18,999 nt of DNA from positions 1 through 18,999 of the forward strand of contig JANQMO010000019.1 in assembly GCA_028280025.1 (NCBI GenBank), given 5' to 3'. Each line of letters begins with the position of its first letter. The first letter of the stretch is position 1. Made by a program: the position numbers and the translations under genes. Below the pieces are notes generated by a model, which was given only the letters and a program-made list of their open reading frames with translations, had not been told where the DNA came from and did no database searches. Of the stretch, positions 6,656 to 14,866 are shown in pieces. This stretch comes from Chlorobium sp. GTDB taxonomy: Bacteria > Bacteroidota > Chlorobiia > Chlorobiales > Chlorobiaceae.

Positions 6656-7279
6656 AAACCTGTCGTGTATAAACAGATAATCCCCACCGGGAGCGGATTT
6701 ATGACAGGCAATACAGCCGGTCGGCGCACCCTTGGCTACACGTCCGGCCAGCAAAGCATCTTTGGGGTTTTTCATGATCGTTCCGTCAGGAGCATACTTC
6801 ACATAAAACCAGTTTCGGTTTTCATCATCATACCCCTCTTCTCTTTTCATCATGATAGTTACCGCTTCAAGATACTTTGCGGGGTCATTTTTGACGTCTA
6901 CTACGGTCAATCCGTCGCCGCCGTAGTTCCTCTTTACCACAAGGTCGCCTTCAATACCCTTGACAGTGACCTTCTGCTCCGAGACATCGAGGATCATCCC
7001 GTGCGGCGGCGCTCCTTTATACGGTTCGGAGTCAACGATACGGCTTTCGCCGACAAGATTCGATTTCTCCATCTCTTTCCAGAGAGCATTCGCAAACGCC
7101 AGGTCTTCATCGCCACCGAATGGCTGCCCCTGTTTCATTTGCTGTTGTCCTTGCTGCTCACCCTGCGTTTCCGCCTCCTCCTCCTGCTCCTGTTGTGAAC
7201 ATGCAGTTGTGAATAAAAAAATTATTACCAGTATGAAGCTGAAAAACAACTTGGGCACCATATTAATAGATACAGCCAT
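6650..7279 (-). CDS. Cytochrome P460-like haem lipoprotein
   Basis: A 209-residue exported lipoprotein. The signal has hydrophobic residues 9-24 and lipobox FTTAC with Cys27, followed by a Gln/Glu-rich linker (28-52). The remainder resembles the cytochrome P460 family: YKGAPPHGMI, WFYVKYAPDGTI, and a C-terminal haem attachment motif CIACH (Cys189, Cys192, His193) ending DYLFIHDRF. Cytochromes P460 are c-type haem proteins that can oxidise hydroxylamine or bind NO; many homologues have no known reaction. A strong Shine-Dalgarno sequence (AGGAGG) supports this start. It begins 19 bases after the arsM stop on the same strand, so the two are probably co-transcribed. A link to arsenic or nitrosative chemistry is inferred from that pairing only. 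Confidence 0.8.
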   Translation of the reverse strand: MAVSINMVPKLFFSFILVIIFLFTTACSQQEQEEEAETQGEQQGQQQMKQGQPFGGDEDLAFANALWKEMEKSNLVGESRIVDSEPYKGAPPHGMILDVSEQKVTVKGIEGDLVVKRNYGGDGLTVVDVKNDPAKYLEAVTIMMKREEGYDDENRNWFYVKYAPDGTIMKNPKDALLAGRVAKGAPTGCIACHKSAPGGDYLFIHDRFK

Positions 7280-7298
7280 GATTATTCCTCCTGCGATT

Positions 7299-8102
7299 TT
7301 ATTTAAAGCCTCCTATAAAGACACTGACGACATAGTCATCGAGAGACTCATTCTCTCCCAGGCTGTCCAGAACCGCCCGTCCGATGGGATCCTTTGTGTC
7401 AAAACAGATACAAGAGGAAGAACCCTTGACAGAAATGTCCACACCATGCAAACCGGATGCTTCAACCGCTTTTTGCAATGCATCAACGGTTAACGCACCG
7501 CCGACACAGCCCACATATGCCTCAATGTTTTCCTGAGTTTTCCGGGGAAGTTCCTTGAGAAGAGCGATATCGGAGATTGCTATTTTCCCGCCGGGTTTCA
7601 GAACCCTGTATATCTCCTTAAAAACCCTTGGCTTGTCAGCCGAGAGATTAATCACACAGTTGCTTATAACAACGTCGACTGTATTATCCGCAACCGGCAG
7701 ATTTTCAATTTCACCAAGCCTGAACTCAACATTTTGAACCCCGTTATTTTCTGCATTCACTTTTGCCTTCTCAATCATTGCGGGAGTCATGTCCACACCG
7801 ATGACTTTTCCTTCCGGACCGACTTTGGCTGCAGCAAGAAAACAATCAAACCCGGCACCGGAACCAAGGTCGAGCACCACTTCGTTATTACCGAGACCGG
7901 CAAAAGCCGTGGGATTACCGCAGCTGAGCGCAAGATTGGATTCATTCGGGATAACCGTCAATTCCTCTTCAGTGTATCCGATAGATTTGGCAAACTCAGC
8001 AGTATCGGTACAACAGGAGGTACCGGCGCAGCAGCAACCCTCCTCCTCAACAATCTTCCCGTAGGCGTCTCTTACAATCTTTCTGGCTTTCTCTTTATCC
8101 AT
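7299..8102 (-). CDS. arsM: Arsenite S-adenosylmethionine methyltransferase
   Basis: A 267-residue class I methyltransferase of the ArsM family, which converts arsenite to mono-, di- and trimethyl arsenicals using SAM and thiols. The SAM site is LDLGSGAGFD (77-86), with an acidic residue at GVD (Asp104). Cysteines in family positions are Cys61 (LSCGNP), Cys199 (YVGCVGGAL) and Cys231/Cys233 (SSCICFD). An additional N-terminal cluster CCCAGTSCC (23-31) is typical of bacterial and archaeal ArsM. The start has a good Shine-Dalgarno sequence (AGGAG, 7 bases). It is followed at 19 bases by the cytochrome P460-like gene. No copy of the ATCGTA-TACGAT operator is visible upstream, so its control seems separate from the arsR cassette. 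Methylated trivalent products would be suitable cargo for the ArsP-like permease. Confidence 0.95.
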   Translation of the reverse strand: MDKEKARKIVRDAYGKIVEEEGCCCAGTSCCTDTAEFAKSIGYTEEELTVIPNESNLALSCGNPTAFAGLGNNEVVLDLGSGAGFDCFLAAAKVGPEGKVIGVDMTPAMIEKAKVNAENNGVQNVEFRLGEIENLPVADNTVDVVISNCVINLSADKPRVFKEIYRVLKPGGKIAISDIALLKELPRKTQENIEAYVGCVGGALTVDALQKAVEASGLHGVDISVKGSSSCICFDTKDPIGRAVLDSLGENESLDDYVVSVFIGGFK

Positions 8103-8601
8103 AGTCGGCTCCTGTTATCAATGCCCGCGACATAAAAACACGTACTGCACACAAAAGAAGCCATGCCGCGACGCTTTCTTTTACAACAGTACGGTAGGGG
8201 CAATGGTTTCCAGGTGCCCAATAGCGCCGGCTTAATCCTTGTAAACTTCGGCTTCAGGAGACCCGAAAGATCACTGTAGGGGAGATCTGTTTTTGTCGGA
8301 CCGAAAGCGTATGCGGTTATTTCATTCCGTATGGCTGTCAGCACACCCAATGCAGTTATGTAATGTGAAAGAAGCTGCATTGGATAAAAAGATTACATTG
8401 TTTTTTGGGTCTCATGGCCGCATCCGCCTCGGATTGGAAGCCTTCCAGTAATCCTTGCGCCCCTTCCTCGGCCATACTGGGTTGCGATCAACAATTTACG
8501 TCTTTCGGAGGTCATGAATTTGCCATTTCGGGCTCATTCGAACAGCCTTGCACGAGAAAACATTATTTGCTCTATACCGGGCTCGATCTAATGCCGAAAC
8601 A
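8103..8601. other. Divergent intergenic region between arsM and a methyltransferase gene
   Basis: About 500 bases separate the two divergent starts. Short open frames exist on both strands (8072-8380 minus; 8405-8653 plus), but neither resembles a protein or has a good start. No RNA gene, strong hairpin or repeat was found. Promoters for both genes should lie here. Confidence 0.5.
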
Positions 8602-9324
8602 ATGTCCTTCTACTCAGAATTTTACAAACAATACGAAGAAGCCTTTCCTCTGAGGGAAGAGGTTGTCGGTTTTCTGCGAAACTATTTTCCAAAGCAAGGC
8701 GGCACCATTCTCGACCTCGGCTGCGGTCCCGGCCATTACTGCGGCCGGTTTCAGCAGGAAGGATTCAGTATGATGGGTATAGACCTCGACGAAAAGATGA
8801 TTGAGGCAGCCCGGAAAAGGTATCCCGATGCCCGGTTCGAGTGCATGGATATGAATGGTATCGAAACCATCATGGAAAAGTTCGATACCGTCTATTCAAT
8901 CGGCAACGTAGTTGCCCATATCACCCCTGGGCAACTACGCACACTTTTACCTGAAGTCAGGAAGCTGCTTCACCCTGGAGGAAACTGGATCTTTCAGATT
9001 GTAAACTGGGATTACCTCCTGACCCTCGAGCGGTATACCTTTCCGGTTAAAACCTTGGAAGGGGAAAGCCTCACGTTTCACCGCGAATATGAAGATATAT
9101 CCGACGAGCATGTAACATTTCACACCTTCATGCGGTCAGAAGACAAGCCCCTTTTCGACGAGCGCCTTTCTCTCTATCCTTTGCGAAGCGATGGCTGCCT
9201 GAATCTGCATTCGGCGGCAGGATTTTATAATACCGGCCTCTACGCTGATTTCAATAAAAAAGAGTACGTGAAAGATGCCGGCTCGGGAGCAGTATATGTT
9301 TTTAGGAACGACGCCTTAAAGTAA
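8602..9324 (+). CDS. Class I SAM-dependent methyltransferase (unknown substrate)
   Basis: A 240-residue protein with the Rossmann methyltransferase core. Motif I is ILDLGCGPGHYCGRF (36-50), the acidic motif II is GIDLDE (59-64), a motif IV-like segment is FDTVYSIGNVVAHI, and a post-motif strand is LLHPGGNWIFQIVNW. The C-terminal half (LTFHREYEDI, HTFMRSEDKPLF) is the beta-rich end seen in small-molecule methyltransferases of the Methyltransf_11/25 type. The substrate cannot be told. The frame is open to a TTG at 8548, but ATG 8602 gives the usual family start. It converges with the cyclase gene, 42 bases away, and no terminator separates them. A perfect 12-base inverted repeat lies inside the coding region (8907-8939). 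Confidence 0.85.
   Translation: MSFYSEFYKQYEEAFPLREEVVGFLRNYFPKQGGTILDLGCGPGHYCGRFQQEGFSMMGIDLDEKMIEAARKRYPDARFECMDMNGIETIMEKFDTVYSIGNVVAHITPGQLRTLLPEVRKLLHPGGNWIFQIVNWDYLLTLERYTFPVKTLEGESLTFHREYEDISDEHVTFHTFMRSEDKPLFDERLSLYPLRSDGCLNLHSAAGFYNTGLYADFNKKEYVKDAGSGAVYVFRNDALK
8907..8939. repeat. Perfect 12-base inverted repeat inside a coding sequence
   Basis: CGTAGTTGCCCA (8907-8918) and TGGGCAACTACG (8928-8939) are exact complements around the 9-base loop TATCACCCC. They encode the NVVAHITPGQLRT segment of the methyltransferase. The hairpin should be stable in mRNA. Confidence 0.85.
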
Positions 9325-9366
9325 CGGCCGTGCCGCCTTGCTCAAGCTCACGCCAACAGAACAACC

Positions 9367-10308
9367 CTATTGGGAAACAGGCCGCATAACACCATTTTCA
9401 TCTCGCTTCAACGGATGGGGCTGCACAGGAAGAGGCGCTCCCGGCACGTCCGTTACCGAGACCCCATGCGGCCAATCCTTGGGGGCTATGGCAATATAGC
9501 GTGCATACCCCCCTGTCCCTCCTTTCGGCTTGGCAAACCCGATAATGAGCAGTGCTCCGGATTCAGGAACCTTATCAAGATTGGCCACACCCTCTGCCTG
9601 AGCAAAATGATTGTGCAGCAGCCAGTACTCTCCCTCAAGGTCGAGCGTTGTATCCGTATCCAGCGGCTCATGACCGTGGAAAAGTATTTTTCTCTTTAGA
9701 TGAAGAAACTTCAATGCCTCAAGGCCGACACCGGGGAAGGGTTTCTTGTTGAACCGCTCGATATCAGACCATTTCTTGCACCAGTCTGAACGAACCATCA
9801 CAACAGAGCCTCCGGGAATACGCCCGTGTTTTGCCTCCCACGCTTTGATATCTTCTACTTGAAGGTGATAACCCGGGTCTTCAGCCACTTTCTCATGGAT
9901 GTCAATAACAACTAAAGGGCGAATCGCGTACGTCGCAGGAATGTCACTGATTGTTGCACCGAGACTGTCCCAATGAGCCGGCGGATCGAGCTGCGTTCCG
10001 TATTGATCAGTCGGCAGCTCATACGCGGTAGCGACAAAACCATGTTTTTCATACGTGAAAACCTCACCCTTTTCCACAAATCCCTCGATCCGCCGACCCG
10101 CCCGGGCAGGCTTGAAAGCAGCGTTGCTGAAACCGGGCCATACTGGCTGAACAGGCTCAAAAGCGTGTGTAAGATCGATATATTTGGCATCCTTAAGCTC
10201 ATTGAAATAAATCCCCCAAAGACCTGTTTCAGTATTGCCGGCAGATGCAGACAACCATGCCAAGCTCAGCATGGCGAACATCATTAATGAAGCACGCGTC
10301 TTTTTCAT
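9367..10308 (-). CDS. Exported cyclase-family (kynurenine-formamidase-like) hydrolase
   Basis: A 313-residue protein with a signal peptide (residues 1-23, ending ASA) and a cyclase-family (PF04199) domain. The conserved opening is YIDLTHAFEPVQPVWPG (43-59) and the metal-site region is DQYGTQLDPPAHW (101-113). Family members are metal-dependent hydrolases such as bacterial kynurenine formamidase, with HxGTHxDxPxH at the metal site. Here the first two histidines are glutamines (Gln102, Gln106), while Asp108 and His112 remain. This variant exists in the family but implies a different metal site or reaction. The exported location also differs from cytoplasmic KynB. A GAGGGGG Shine-Dalgarno sequence precedes the ATG. 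There are no co-directional neighbours. Confidence 0.83.
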   Translation of the reverse strand: MKKTRASLMMFAMLSLAWLSASAGNTETGLWGIYFNELKDAKYIDLTHAFEPVQPVWPGFSNAAFKPARAGRRIEGFVEKGEVFTYEKHGFVATAYELPTDQYGTQLDPPAHWDSLGATISDIPATYAIRPLVVIDIHEKVAEDPGYHLQVEDIKAWEAKHGRIPGGSVVMVRSDWCKKWSDIERFNKKPFPGVGLEALKFLHLKRKILFHGHEPLDTDTTLDLEGEYWLLHNHFAQAEGVANLDKVPESGALLIIGFAKPKGGTGGYARYIAIAPKDWPHGVSVTDVPGAPLPVQPHPLKRDENGVMRPVSQ

Positions 10309-10612
10309 TTGTCCCCCTCACTTTTGGAAGTAAACAACCAACACCGATTTGATTGGTCTGACGAAAAAAGGAATCATACGTTCATCGAAGAAATAGCACA
10401 ACCTGAAACCTTGCCTTTTTGAGGACAAAGACAAGGCTGAAAGCCTTTGGAAAAAAGCACATAATAAAGATAAAAAGACGTAATGCCGATCAAAAACGAC
10501 TATCCATCTCACCTTCTGCCCTGCTCATTTCTTTACCTTGGCCCTTGCATCTCAACCAGAGAATAGCTATCGTTGGTATATATCAATTGATTTTACTTTG
10601 GAGGTTATTACG
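10309..10612. other. Intergenic region between the cyclase and vapB genes
   Basis: About 300 bases separate divergent genes. A small hairpin AAGGCT-GAA-AGCCTT lies at 10433-10447. The vapB promoter should lie close to 10560-10600, where TATATATC-like AT-rich DNA is followed by the Shine-Dalgarno sequence TTTGGAGG. No gene is convincing. Confidence 0.4.
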
Positions 10613-10846
10613 ATGGACACAGCACGCATTTTTCAATCCGGCCGCAGCCAGGCTGTCCGTTTACCAAAGGAATACCGGTTTAAAGGAAAAGAAGTCTACG
10701 TGAAGCATTTCGGGAACGGCGTTCTTCTTCTGCCGATCGATAAATCATGGGACACACTGGAAGCCGCTCTGCAGGCATTCGAGACAGGGTTTCACCTTGA
10801 GCGTGAACAGCCCGCTGTAGAGAAACGTGAGGAGATCGCTTCATGA
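10613..10846 (+). CDS. vapB: VapB-type antitoxin (AbrB/VagC fold)
   Basis: A 77-residue antitoxin. Its N-terminal swapped-hairpin DNA-binding domain (MDTARIFQSGRSQAVRLPKEYRF) is characteristic of VagC/MvpT-type VapB proteins. A short C-terminal tail (LERE...VEKREE) would wrap and inhibit the toxin. It starts at an ATG with a strong Shine-Dalgarno sequence (TTTGGAGG, 8 bases), which rules out the longer upstream open frame. The stop overlaps the vapC start by four bases (ATGA). The VapB-VapC complex normally represses its own promoter. Confidence 0.93.
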   Translation: MDTARIFQSGRSQAVRLPKEYRFKGKEVYVKHFGNGVLLLPIDKSWDTLEAALQAFETGFHLEREQPAVEKREEIAS

Positions 10847-11238
10847 GCTATCTGCTGGACACCAACATCTGTATCTACATTATCAACAACCGCCCTGAAA
10901 AGGTGTTGCAGCGATTTCGGAAGGAACGCATCGGCAATATCGGAATATCAAGTATTACAGCTTCAGAGTTGACCTATGGCGTCATCAAGAACGGATCGGA
11001 AAGAAACCGACTGGCACTGGAAATGTTTCTGGCACCGCTTGCAATCTATCCGTTTGACGAATCGGTTATCTGGCAGTACGGGGTAGTTCGCACCAGCCTT
11101 GAAAAACAAGGTCAACCAATCGACGCCCTGGATACCATGATCGCAGCACATGCTCTCGCACTGAATTCGATCCTGGTAACAAATAATACCCGTGAATTCA
11201 ACCGTGTAGACGGTCTGCATCATGAAAACTGGGCTTAG
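10843..11238 (+). CDS. vapC: VapC-type PIN-domain ribonuclease toxin
   Basis: A 131-residue PIN-domain RNase. Metal-binding acidic residues are in place: Asp6 (LLDTNICIYI), Glu42 (TASELTYGV) and Asp97 (ALDTMIAAHAL), with the closing VTNNTREFNRV motif (Asn114). The tail FNRVDGLHHENWA matches the enteric MvpA/VapC subgroup, known to cleave initiator tRNA in the anticodon stem; that target is likely here by similarity. It is coupled to vapB by ATGA. It sits at the left edge of the defence-like island and may stabilise it, or act as a defence module itself. Confidence 0.94.
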   Translation: MSYLLDTNICIYIINNRPEKVLQRFRKERIGNIGISSITASELTYGVIKNGSERNRLALEMFLAPLAIYPFDESVIWQYGVVRTSLEKQGQPIDALDTMIAAHALALNSILVTNNTREFNRVDGLHHENWA

Positions 11239-11438
11239 TAGATAGCGCTACGGAGCAACGTTCCATATGGTGCAACAGTGCGCAAGCCACCGCTCTAGAA
11301 CATGCTTTTAAAGCTCTGGGCCGGATTTTTTTCTAACAAGTGAAGTTTGTATTTGGAAGTTTCACTATAAGATGTCAGTAGTGTCACAATGAAAAATTTA
11401 TTTTTCTATCATCCGGTGCTTCGCAGATAGGCAAGATA

Positions 11439-11704
11439 ATGAAACAAGGAAGTACAAATGCCTCAGAAAATCTAACCCAAGATATCAACATGCAGGCTGC
11501 TGATGCTGAAGGAAGTATTCAAATATTCAAATAGACAACAGGCCACTATTGTCTGTGGATGTAAAAGGCTCTCTTGTTCAAACTCCTCACCTGAGAATTA
11601 AGTATCAGTCTGATGATAGAGAGAAGTGGTGTTCGCTTGCGTTTGATGGAATGGAGCGTAATACAATTGATAATTTAACAGAAATGGCTGAACATCTTCA
11701 TTGA
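11439..11704 (+). pseudogene. Small gene of unknown function broken by an 8-bp tandem duplication
   Basis: From ATG 11439 a frame reads MKQGSTNASENLTQ and on to EGSIQI, then hits TAG at 11532. ATTCAAAT is exactly duplicated at 11517-11524 and 11525-11532. Removing one copy restores one frame through DNRPLLSVDVKGSLVQTPHL, then DREKWCSLAFDGMERN, to TGA at 11702: an 85-residue protein. The restored C-terminal part looks like real coding sequence. I do not recognise the family. It lies between vapC and the patatin operon, converging with the latter. The mutation could be recent or reversible. Confidence 0.6.
11517..11532. repeat. Tandem duplication ATTCAAAT x2
   Basis: Two exact adjacent copies of an 8-base word, not a multiple of three, inside a small open frame. 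The frame on the left continues in the frame on the right only when one copy is removed. Confidence 0.9.
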
Positions 11705-11731
11705 TGATTATGACCGTTACACATTCCTTTC

Positions 11732-12862
11732 CTATAGAAAATCAATAAAATGCTCCTTTTTAACTTTTTTTTCGGCCAGTGCCCTGCCAACACGTTGTAA
11801 CTCCGTGATATGATCTACCGAATCCAGCTTTTGAACATGTTTAGGACTGATCTCTTTTAATCCAAATGAATCAAGTCCCTCACGGGATAAATCAGCATCA
11901 TATCGCATATACGTAAAGAGCTTAGGAGAAATTGGCCCATTTTTTCCAATCATATTTCCCACTTCACGGTCCAGCATATCGCCTGTAAGGCATTTACCAA
12001 ACACACGACATAGAAAATCCTGTTCATTCAACGCCGCGGTCATCAATGCGGAAGGAAGCGACGTTGCATTATATAAAAGGTTCATATCGGAAGGTGAAAG
12101 ATTCTTGTTTGCCTGTTCGCTGTATCCCGTTCCCACAGAAACAACCAGGAGATTTTTCTCTCCTGTTACCCAGTTCATATGATACGGCTCAACGGTCGCC
12201 ATAAGGAACGCCTGAAAAGCAGGATTGTTATAGGTGGTTATTCCACCGTCGACAAAAACGAACGGTTGTGTACCAGTCTTGATGACCTCAGGGGGAAAAT
12301 ATACAGGTGCCGCCGTGCTGGCGCGAACCAGTTGCCAGAGTGGAAAATCAAGATTGCAATCATAATAGGGTTTTTTCCTACGATCGGGAAGATTGTATTT
12401 AGCCTTAGGATTATTCGACACTGGCCATGGGGAGTCCGTAGTTGCATTTCTCATAACCATCATGAGCACAGTTTTAAGATCGCTGCTCCCAAGAGTAGTG
12501 TCTTTCCCAAAAGTCTGCTGCATCTTCTTTGCAAGCTTATTGGCTTTGTATTTGTATCTGAAACGTCTCAAAATTACAGCCTTTTCAAACATCTCCTTCC
12601 CGCTGCGAATGTAAAACTCCCGAATCTCATCGACTTTTAAACCAAAAGAAATACATGCCGCAATGATTGCTCCTGTGCTGGTACCAGCCACAAAATCGAA
12701 ATAGTCTGACAGTCTGAAATCATCCCCTCTGCCCAGTTTTTCCCTCAACACATTCTCTATAGCGCTAAGAACCTCGACGCTAATCAAGCCCCGAATACCT
12801 CCGCCATCCAATGCGAGAATTTTTTTCTGCCCTGGCGCTACGATTCGCTCTTCAACACTCAT
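11732..12862 (-). CDS. Patatin-like phospholipase
   Basis: A 376-residue patatin-family lipid acyl hydrolase. The oxyanion loop is LALDGGGIRGL (17-26), the nucleophile elbow GTSTG has Ser62, and the catalytic aspartate is Asp205 in VFVDGGITTYNNP. ASTAAPVYFPP (181-191) is another conserved block. Bacterial patatins of this kind are used as membrane-degrading effectors, for example CapV in CBASS, and also as ordinary phospholipases. There is no signal peptide, so it should act on the inner membrane from the cytoplasm. It starts 21 bases after the stop of the TPR/SLOG gene, so the two are probably one operon, with the patatin as a candidate effector. The C-terminal region (after about 290, FGLKEISPKHVQKLDSVDHI) has no domain I recognise. 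Confidence 0.92.
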   Translation of the reverse strand: MSVEERIVAPGQKKILALDGGGIRGLISVEVLSAIENVLREKLGRGDDFRLSDYFDFVAGTSTGAIIAACISFGLKVDEIREFYIRSGKEMFEKAVILRRFRYKYKANKLAKKMQQTFGKDTTLGSSDLKTVLMMVMRNATTDSPWPVSNNPKAKYNLPDRRKKPYYDCNLDFPLWQLVRASTAAPVYFPPEVIKTGTQPFVFVDGGITTYNNPAFQAFLMATVEPYHMNWVTGEKNLLVVSVGTGYSEQANKNLSPSDMNLLYNATSLPSALMTAALNEQDFLCRVFGKCLTGDMLDREVGNMIGKNGPISPKLFTYMRYDADLSREGLDSFGLKEISPKHVQKLDSVDHITELQRVGRALAEKKVKKEHFIDFL

Positions 12863-12883
12863 TGATAGTCTCTTTTATTTGTA

Positions 12884-14866
12884 TTAAAAAATACTATTGG
12901 TATTCAACCAGTATACCTGCCCGGTTCGCTTATTGACTTCATCGTACATATGCGCCGTGCCGCCCGGCCCGTCGCCACCGCCGCCGTTCCAGAGGCAGGT
13001 GAAGCGTACCTTGTCGATACCATAAGCGAGCGCAGTGTAAAGGAGCCAGAGATTACAGCGTTCGTAAGGATATCCGGGTTTCGAACCTCGCGGGGGTTCT
13101 CCCAGTTCATCGGGTGCATTACGAATCGGCCCTGCAAGTCGTGACTTTGCACCGAAATACCGCTGTCTCCATGATTCATAGCTGCACACCACCGAATTCC
13201 GGATGAATTCAGGCTCTTTAAACGGCTGCATCCAATGAACGTTGACTCCACGTTCTAGACATGCTTCGCTAAAAAGGATATCCCCTCCGCAAGCTCCTTG
13301 TGTAATAGCCATATCATCAGGTCCCGCCCCAAGATTGTCGAGAACTTCGGCAATCTTACGTGCAGCCGCGGGCTCCATATCCGCGGGAAAGCGGGGTTCA
13401 CTTCGATCGGGTTTGTCGATCATGTGGCCACTGAACAAGAGTACCATCCTGGGTTGCCATTGATCCTGAGGTTTTGCAAGTCTTTGCAAGGCAAGTTCGA
13501 GTACTGCTATTCCTGAATCGACCTGTTCAGAATGAAATTCGAGGTCTCGGAATAAAAGAAGTTGTTCGAGACTCGATCTCAAATCAAAATACCTTTTGTC
13601 GTTCTTTGCGATGGCTTCCTTGTAAGCCGCCTTGACCGTTCCAGGCGTACCTGTAAGCACTTCGAGATCGCCGATGGTCGCCTTAGCCCAGTAAATATTG
13701 CTGACAACTTCTTCACATTCGGCTGCATAACGCACGGCACCGGACATGATATCGATTTCCTGATCGTAACGGTTTTCTCCGGTAAGATGACGGTAGAGGC
13801 ACATCAAAGCAAGCGCATTGATGCCAGAATAATAATGCGAAGGGTCATAACGATAGGCCTTAGTATAACTCCCGATGGCATTGCGCAGCAACGCATCCTC
13901 TTCTGCCGCTACCCGGCGCATTTCTCCGGTTATTGCACCCGGCTGTCTCCAGAGTTCGATCCATGCATCCTTGTCGACACGTCCGAGCAACGCCCAGGTT
14001 TCAGGGTTTTTGCTGTACCGATCAATTTGCAAAATTCCCTGATAATGCATTCGAGCATTTTCAGTTGTATACCTCGGGTTTCCTGCAGCAGCCAGCCGCT
14101 GCAGACAGATACCTTTATCCTGCAACCCTTTGAGATGTTCTGGATCAACCTTGAGACCATTTTCCAGTTGTTCTAGTGCAAATTCGTATTGGCAGGCTTT
14201 CAGCAGGGAGTGACCGGCCCGGAACCAGGCATCAGCTCGGAACGCTGCAACGGGGGCTTCACCTGCAAGGAGGAGCATATTGCCTGTCCGGCCTGCCTTT
14301 CGCGACAGTTCAAGCTGTCTTTGCCAAGCATCATAAAGGTCCCAAAACTCCCGGACACCCCCAATTCGTAACGTCTTCCAGTCAGGCTCCTGCAAATTCG
14401 GCAACAGATCATACACCGGACTGATTCGCCGGCCATGCCATGAAGACATGGTATTTTCAGCCATTTCGGCAAGTGCATTTCTGTCTACTTCGAGATATGC
14501 GGGATCGGGTTTTCCATCCTTGATATGATAGAGCAATTTTCGATCCGTATAGAGATCGAAAGGCTGATATTTACGTATGTCACCCTGAATCAGTACGATA
14601 CCACGAGATCTGAGGGCATGTCGCACACCAAGTTCATACCAGACATTCGGATTATCGATAGAAAGATCGGCAACAACAAGATCAGCAAGGAGTAGTTCCT
14701 GAAACATATCTGCTCGAATCTCTCCGGCTTTGAGCTCCTCGTCAGCCCGAAACAAATTATATCCCTTTTCTTCAAGAGCCGGCTTTATATACTCCCCGTA
14801 CACTTTGTTAAAGTTAACCCCCTCTTTTATCCCGAATGGCATGATGATAAATACATGAAATGGCAT
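12884..14866 (-). CDS. Deoxyribosyltransferase-like / DUF4071 TPR scaffold / SLOG-like signalling protein
   Basis: A 660-residue protein in three parts. (1) Residues 1-95 resemble the nucleoside 2-deoxyribosyltransferase/TIR-like fold: FIIMPFG, ADEELKAGEIRADM, then ADLVVADLSIDNPNVWYELG with a candidate catalytic Glu78. (2) Residues about 150-470 are helical with TPR-like repeats (EFALEQLENGLKVDPEHLKGL, SYTKAYRYDPSHYY), matching the DUF4071 'TRAFs-binding' scaffold also found in animal ASK kinases. (3) Residues about 472-560 look like a SLOG/Rossmann nucleotide-binding domain: VLLFSGHMIDKP, RFP, then TQGACGGDILFSEACLERG. The start at 14866 has a strong Shine-Dalgarno sequence (AAAGGAGG, 6 bases); the 21 codons upstream are not needed. 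It shares an operon with the patatin gene. It is likely a sensor or relay in a nucleotide-signal defence system; this role is inferred from domains and neighbours. Confidence 0.82.
   Translation of the reverse strand: MPFHVFIIMPFGIKEGVNFNKVYGEYIKPALEEKGYNLFRADEELKAGEIRADMFQELLLADLVVADLSIDNPNVWYELGVRHALRSRGIVLIQGDIRKYQPFDLYTDRKLLYHIKDGKPDPAYLEVDRNALAEMAENTMSSWHGRRISPVYDLLPNLQEPDWKTLRIGGVREFWDLYDAWQRQLELSRKAGRTGNMLLLAGEAPVAAFRADAWFRAGHSLLKACQYEFALEQLENGLKVDPEHLKGLQDKGICLQRLAAAGNPRYTTENARMHYQGILQIDRYSKNPETWALLGRVDKDAWIELWRQPGAITGEMRRVAAEEDALLRNAIGSYTKAYRYDPSHYYSGINALALMCLYRHLTGENRYDQEIDIMSGAVRYAAECEEVVSNIYWAKATIGDLEVLTGTPGTVKAAYKEAIAKNDKRYFDLRSSLEQLLLFRDLEFHSEQVDSGIAVLELALQRLAKPQDQWQPRMVLLFSGHMIDKPDRSEPRFPADMEPAAARKIAEVLDNLGAGPDDMAITQGACGGDILFSEACLERGVNVHWMQPFKEPEFIRNSVVCSYESWRQRYFGAKSRLAGPIRNAPDELGEPPRGSKPGYPYERCNLWLLYTALAYGIDKVRFTCLWNGGGGDGPGGTAHMYDEVNKRTGQVYWLNTNSIF

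Noticed and set aside
8072..8380. 102-codon minus-strand frame upstream of arsM
   Set aside because: It overlaps the arsM start and its Shine-Dalgarno sequence, has no ribosome binding site, and its residues look like random translation.
10318..10512. 64-codon minus-strand frame before the cyclase gene
   Set aside because: No Shine-Dalgarno sequence, no recognisable domain, and it lies in the cyclase leader.
13562..14176. 204-codon plus-strand frame antisense to the TPR/SLOG gene
   Set aside because: It is antisense to well-supported coding sequence, with no family resemblance or ribosome binding site.
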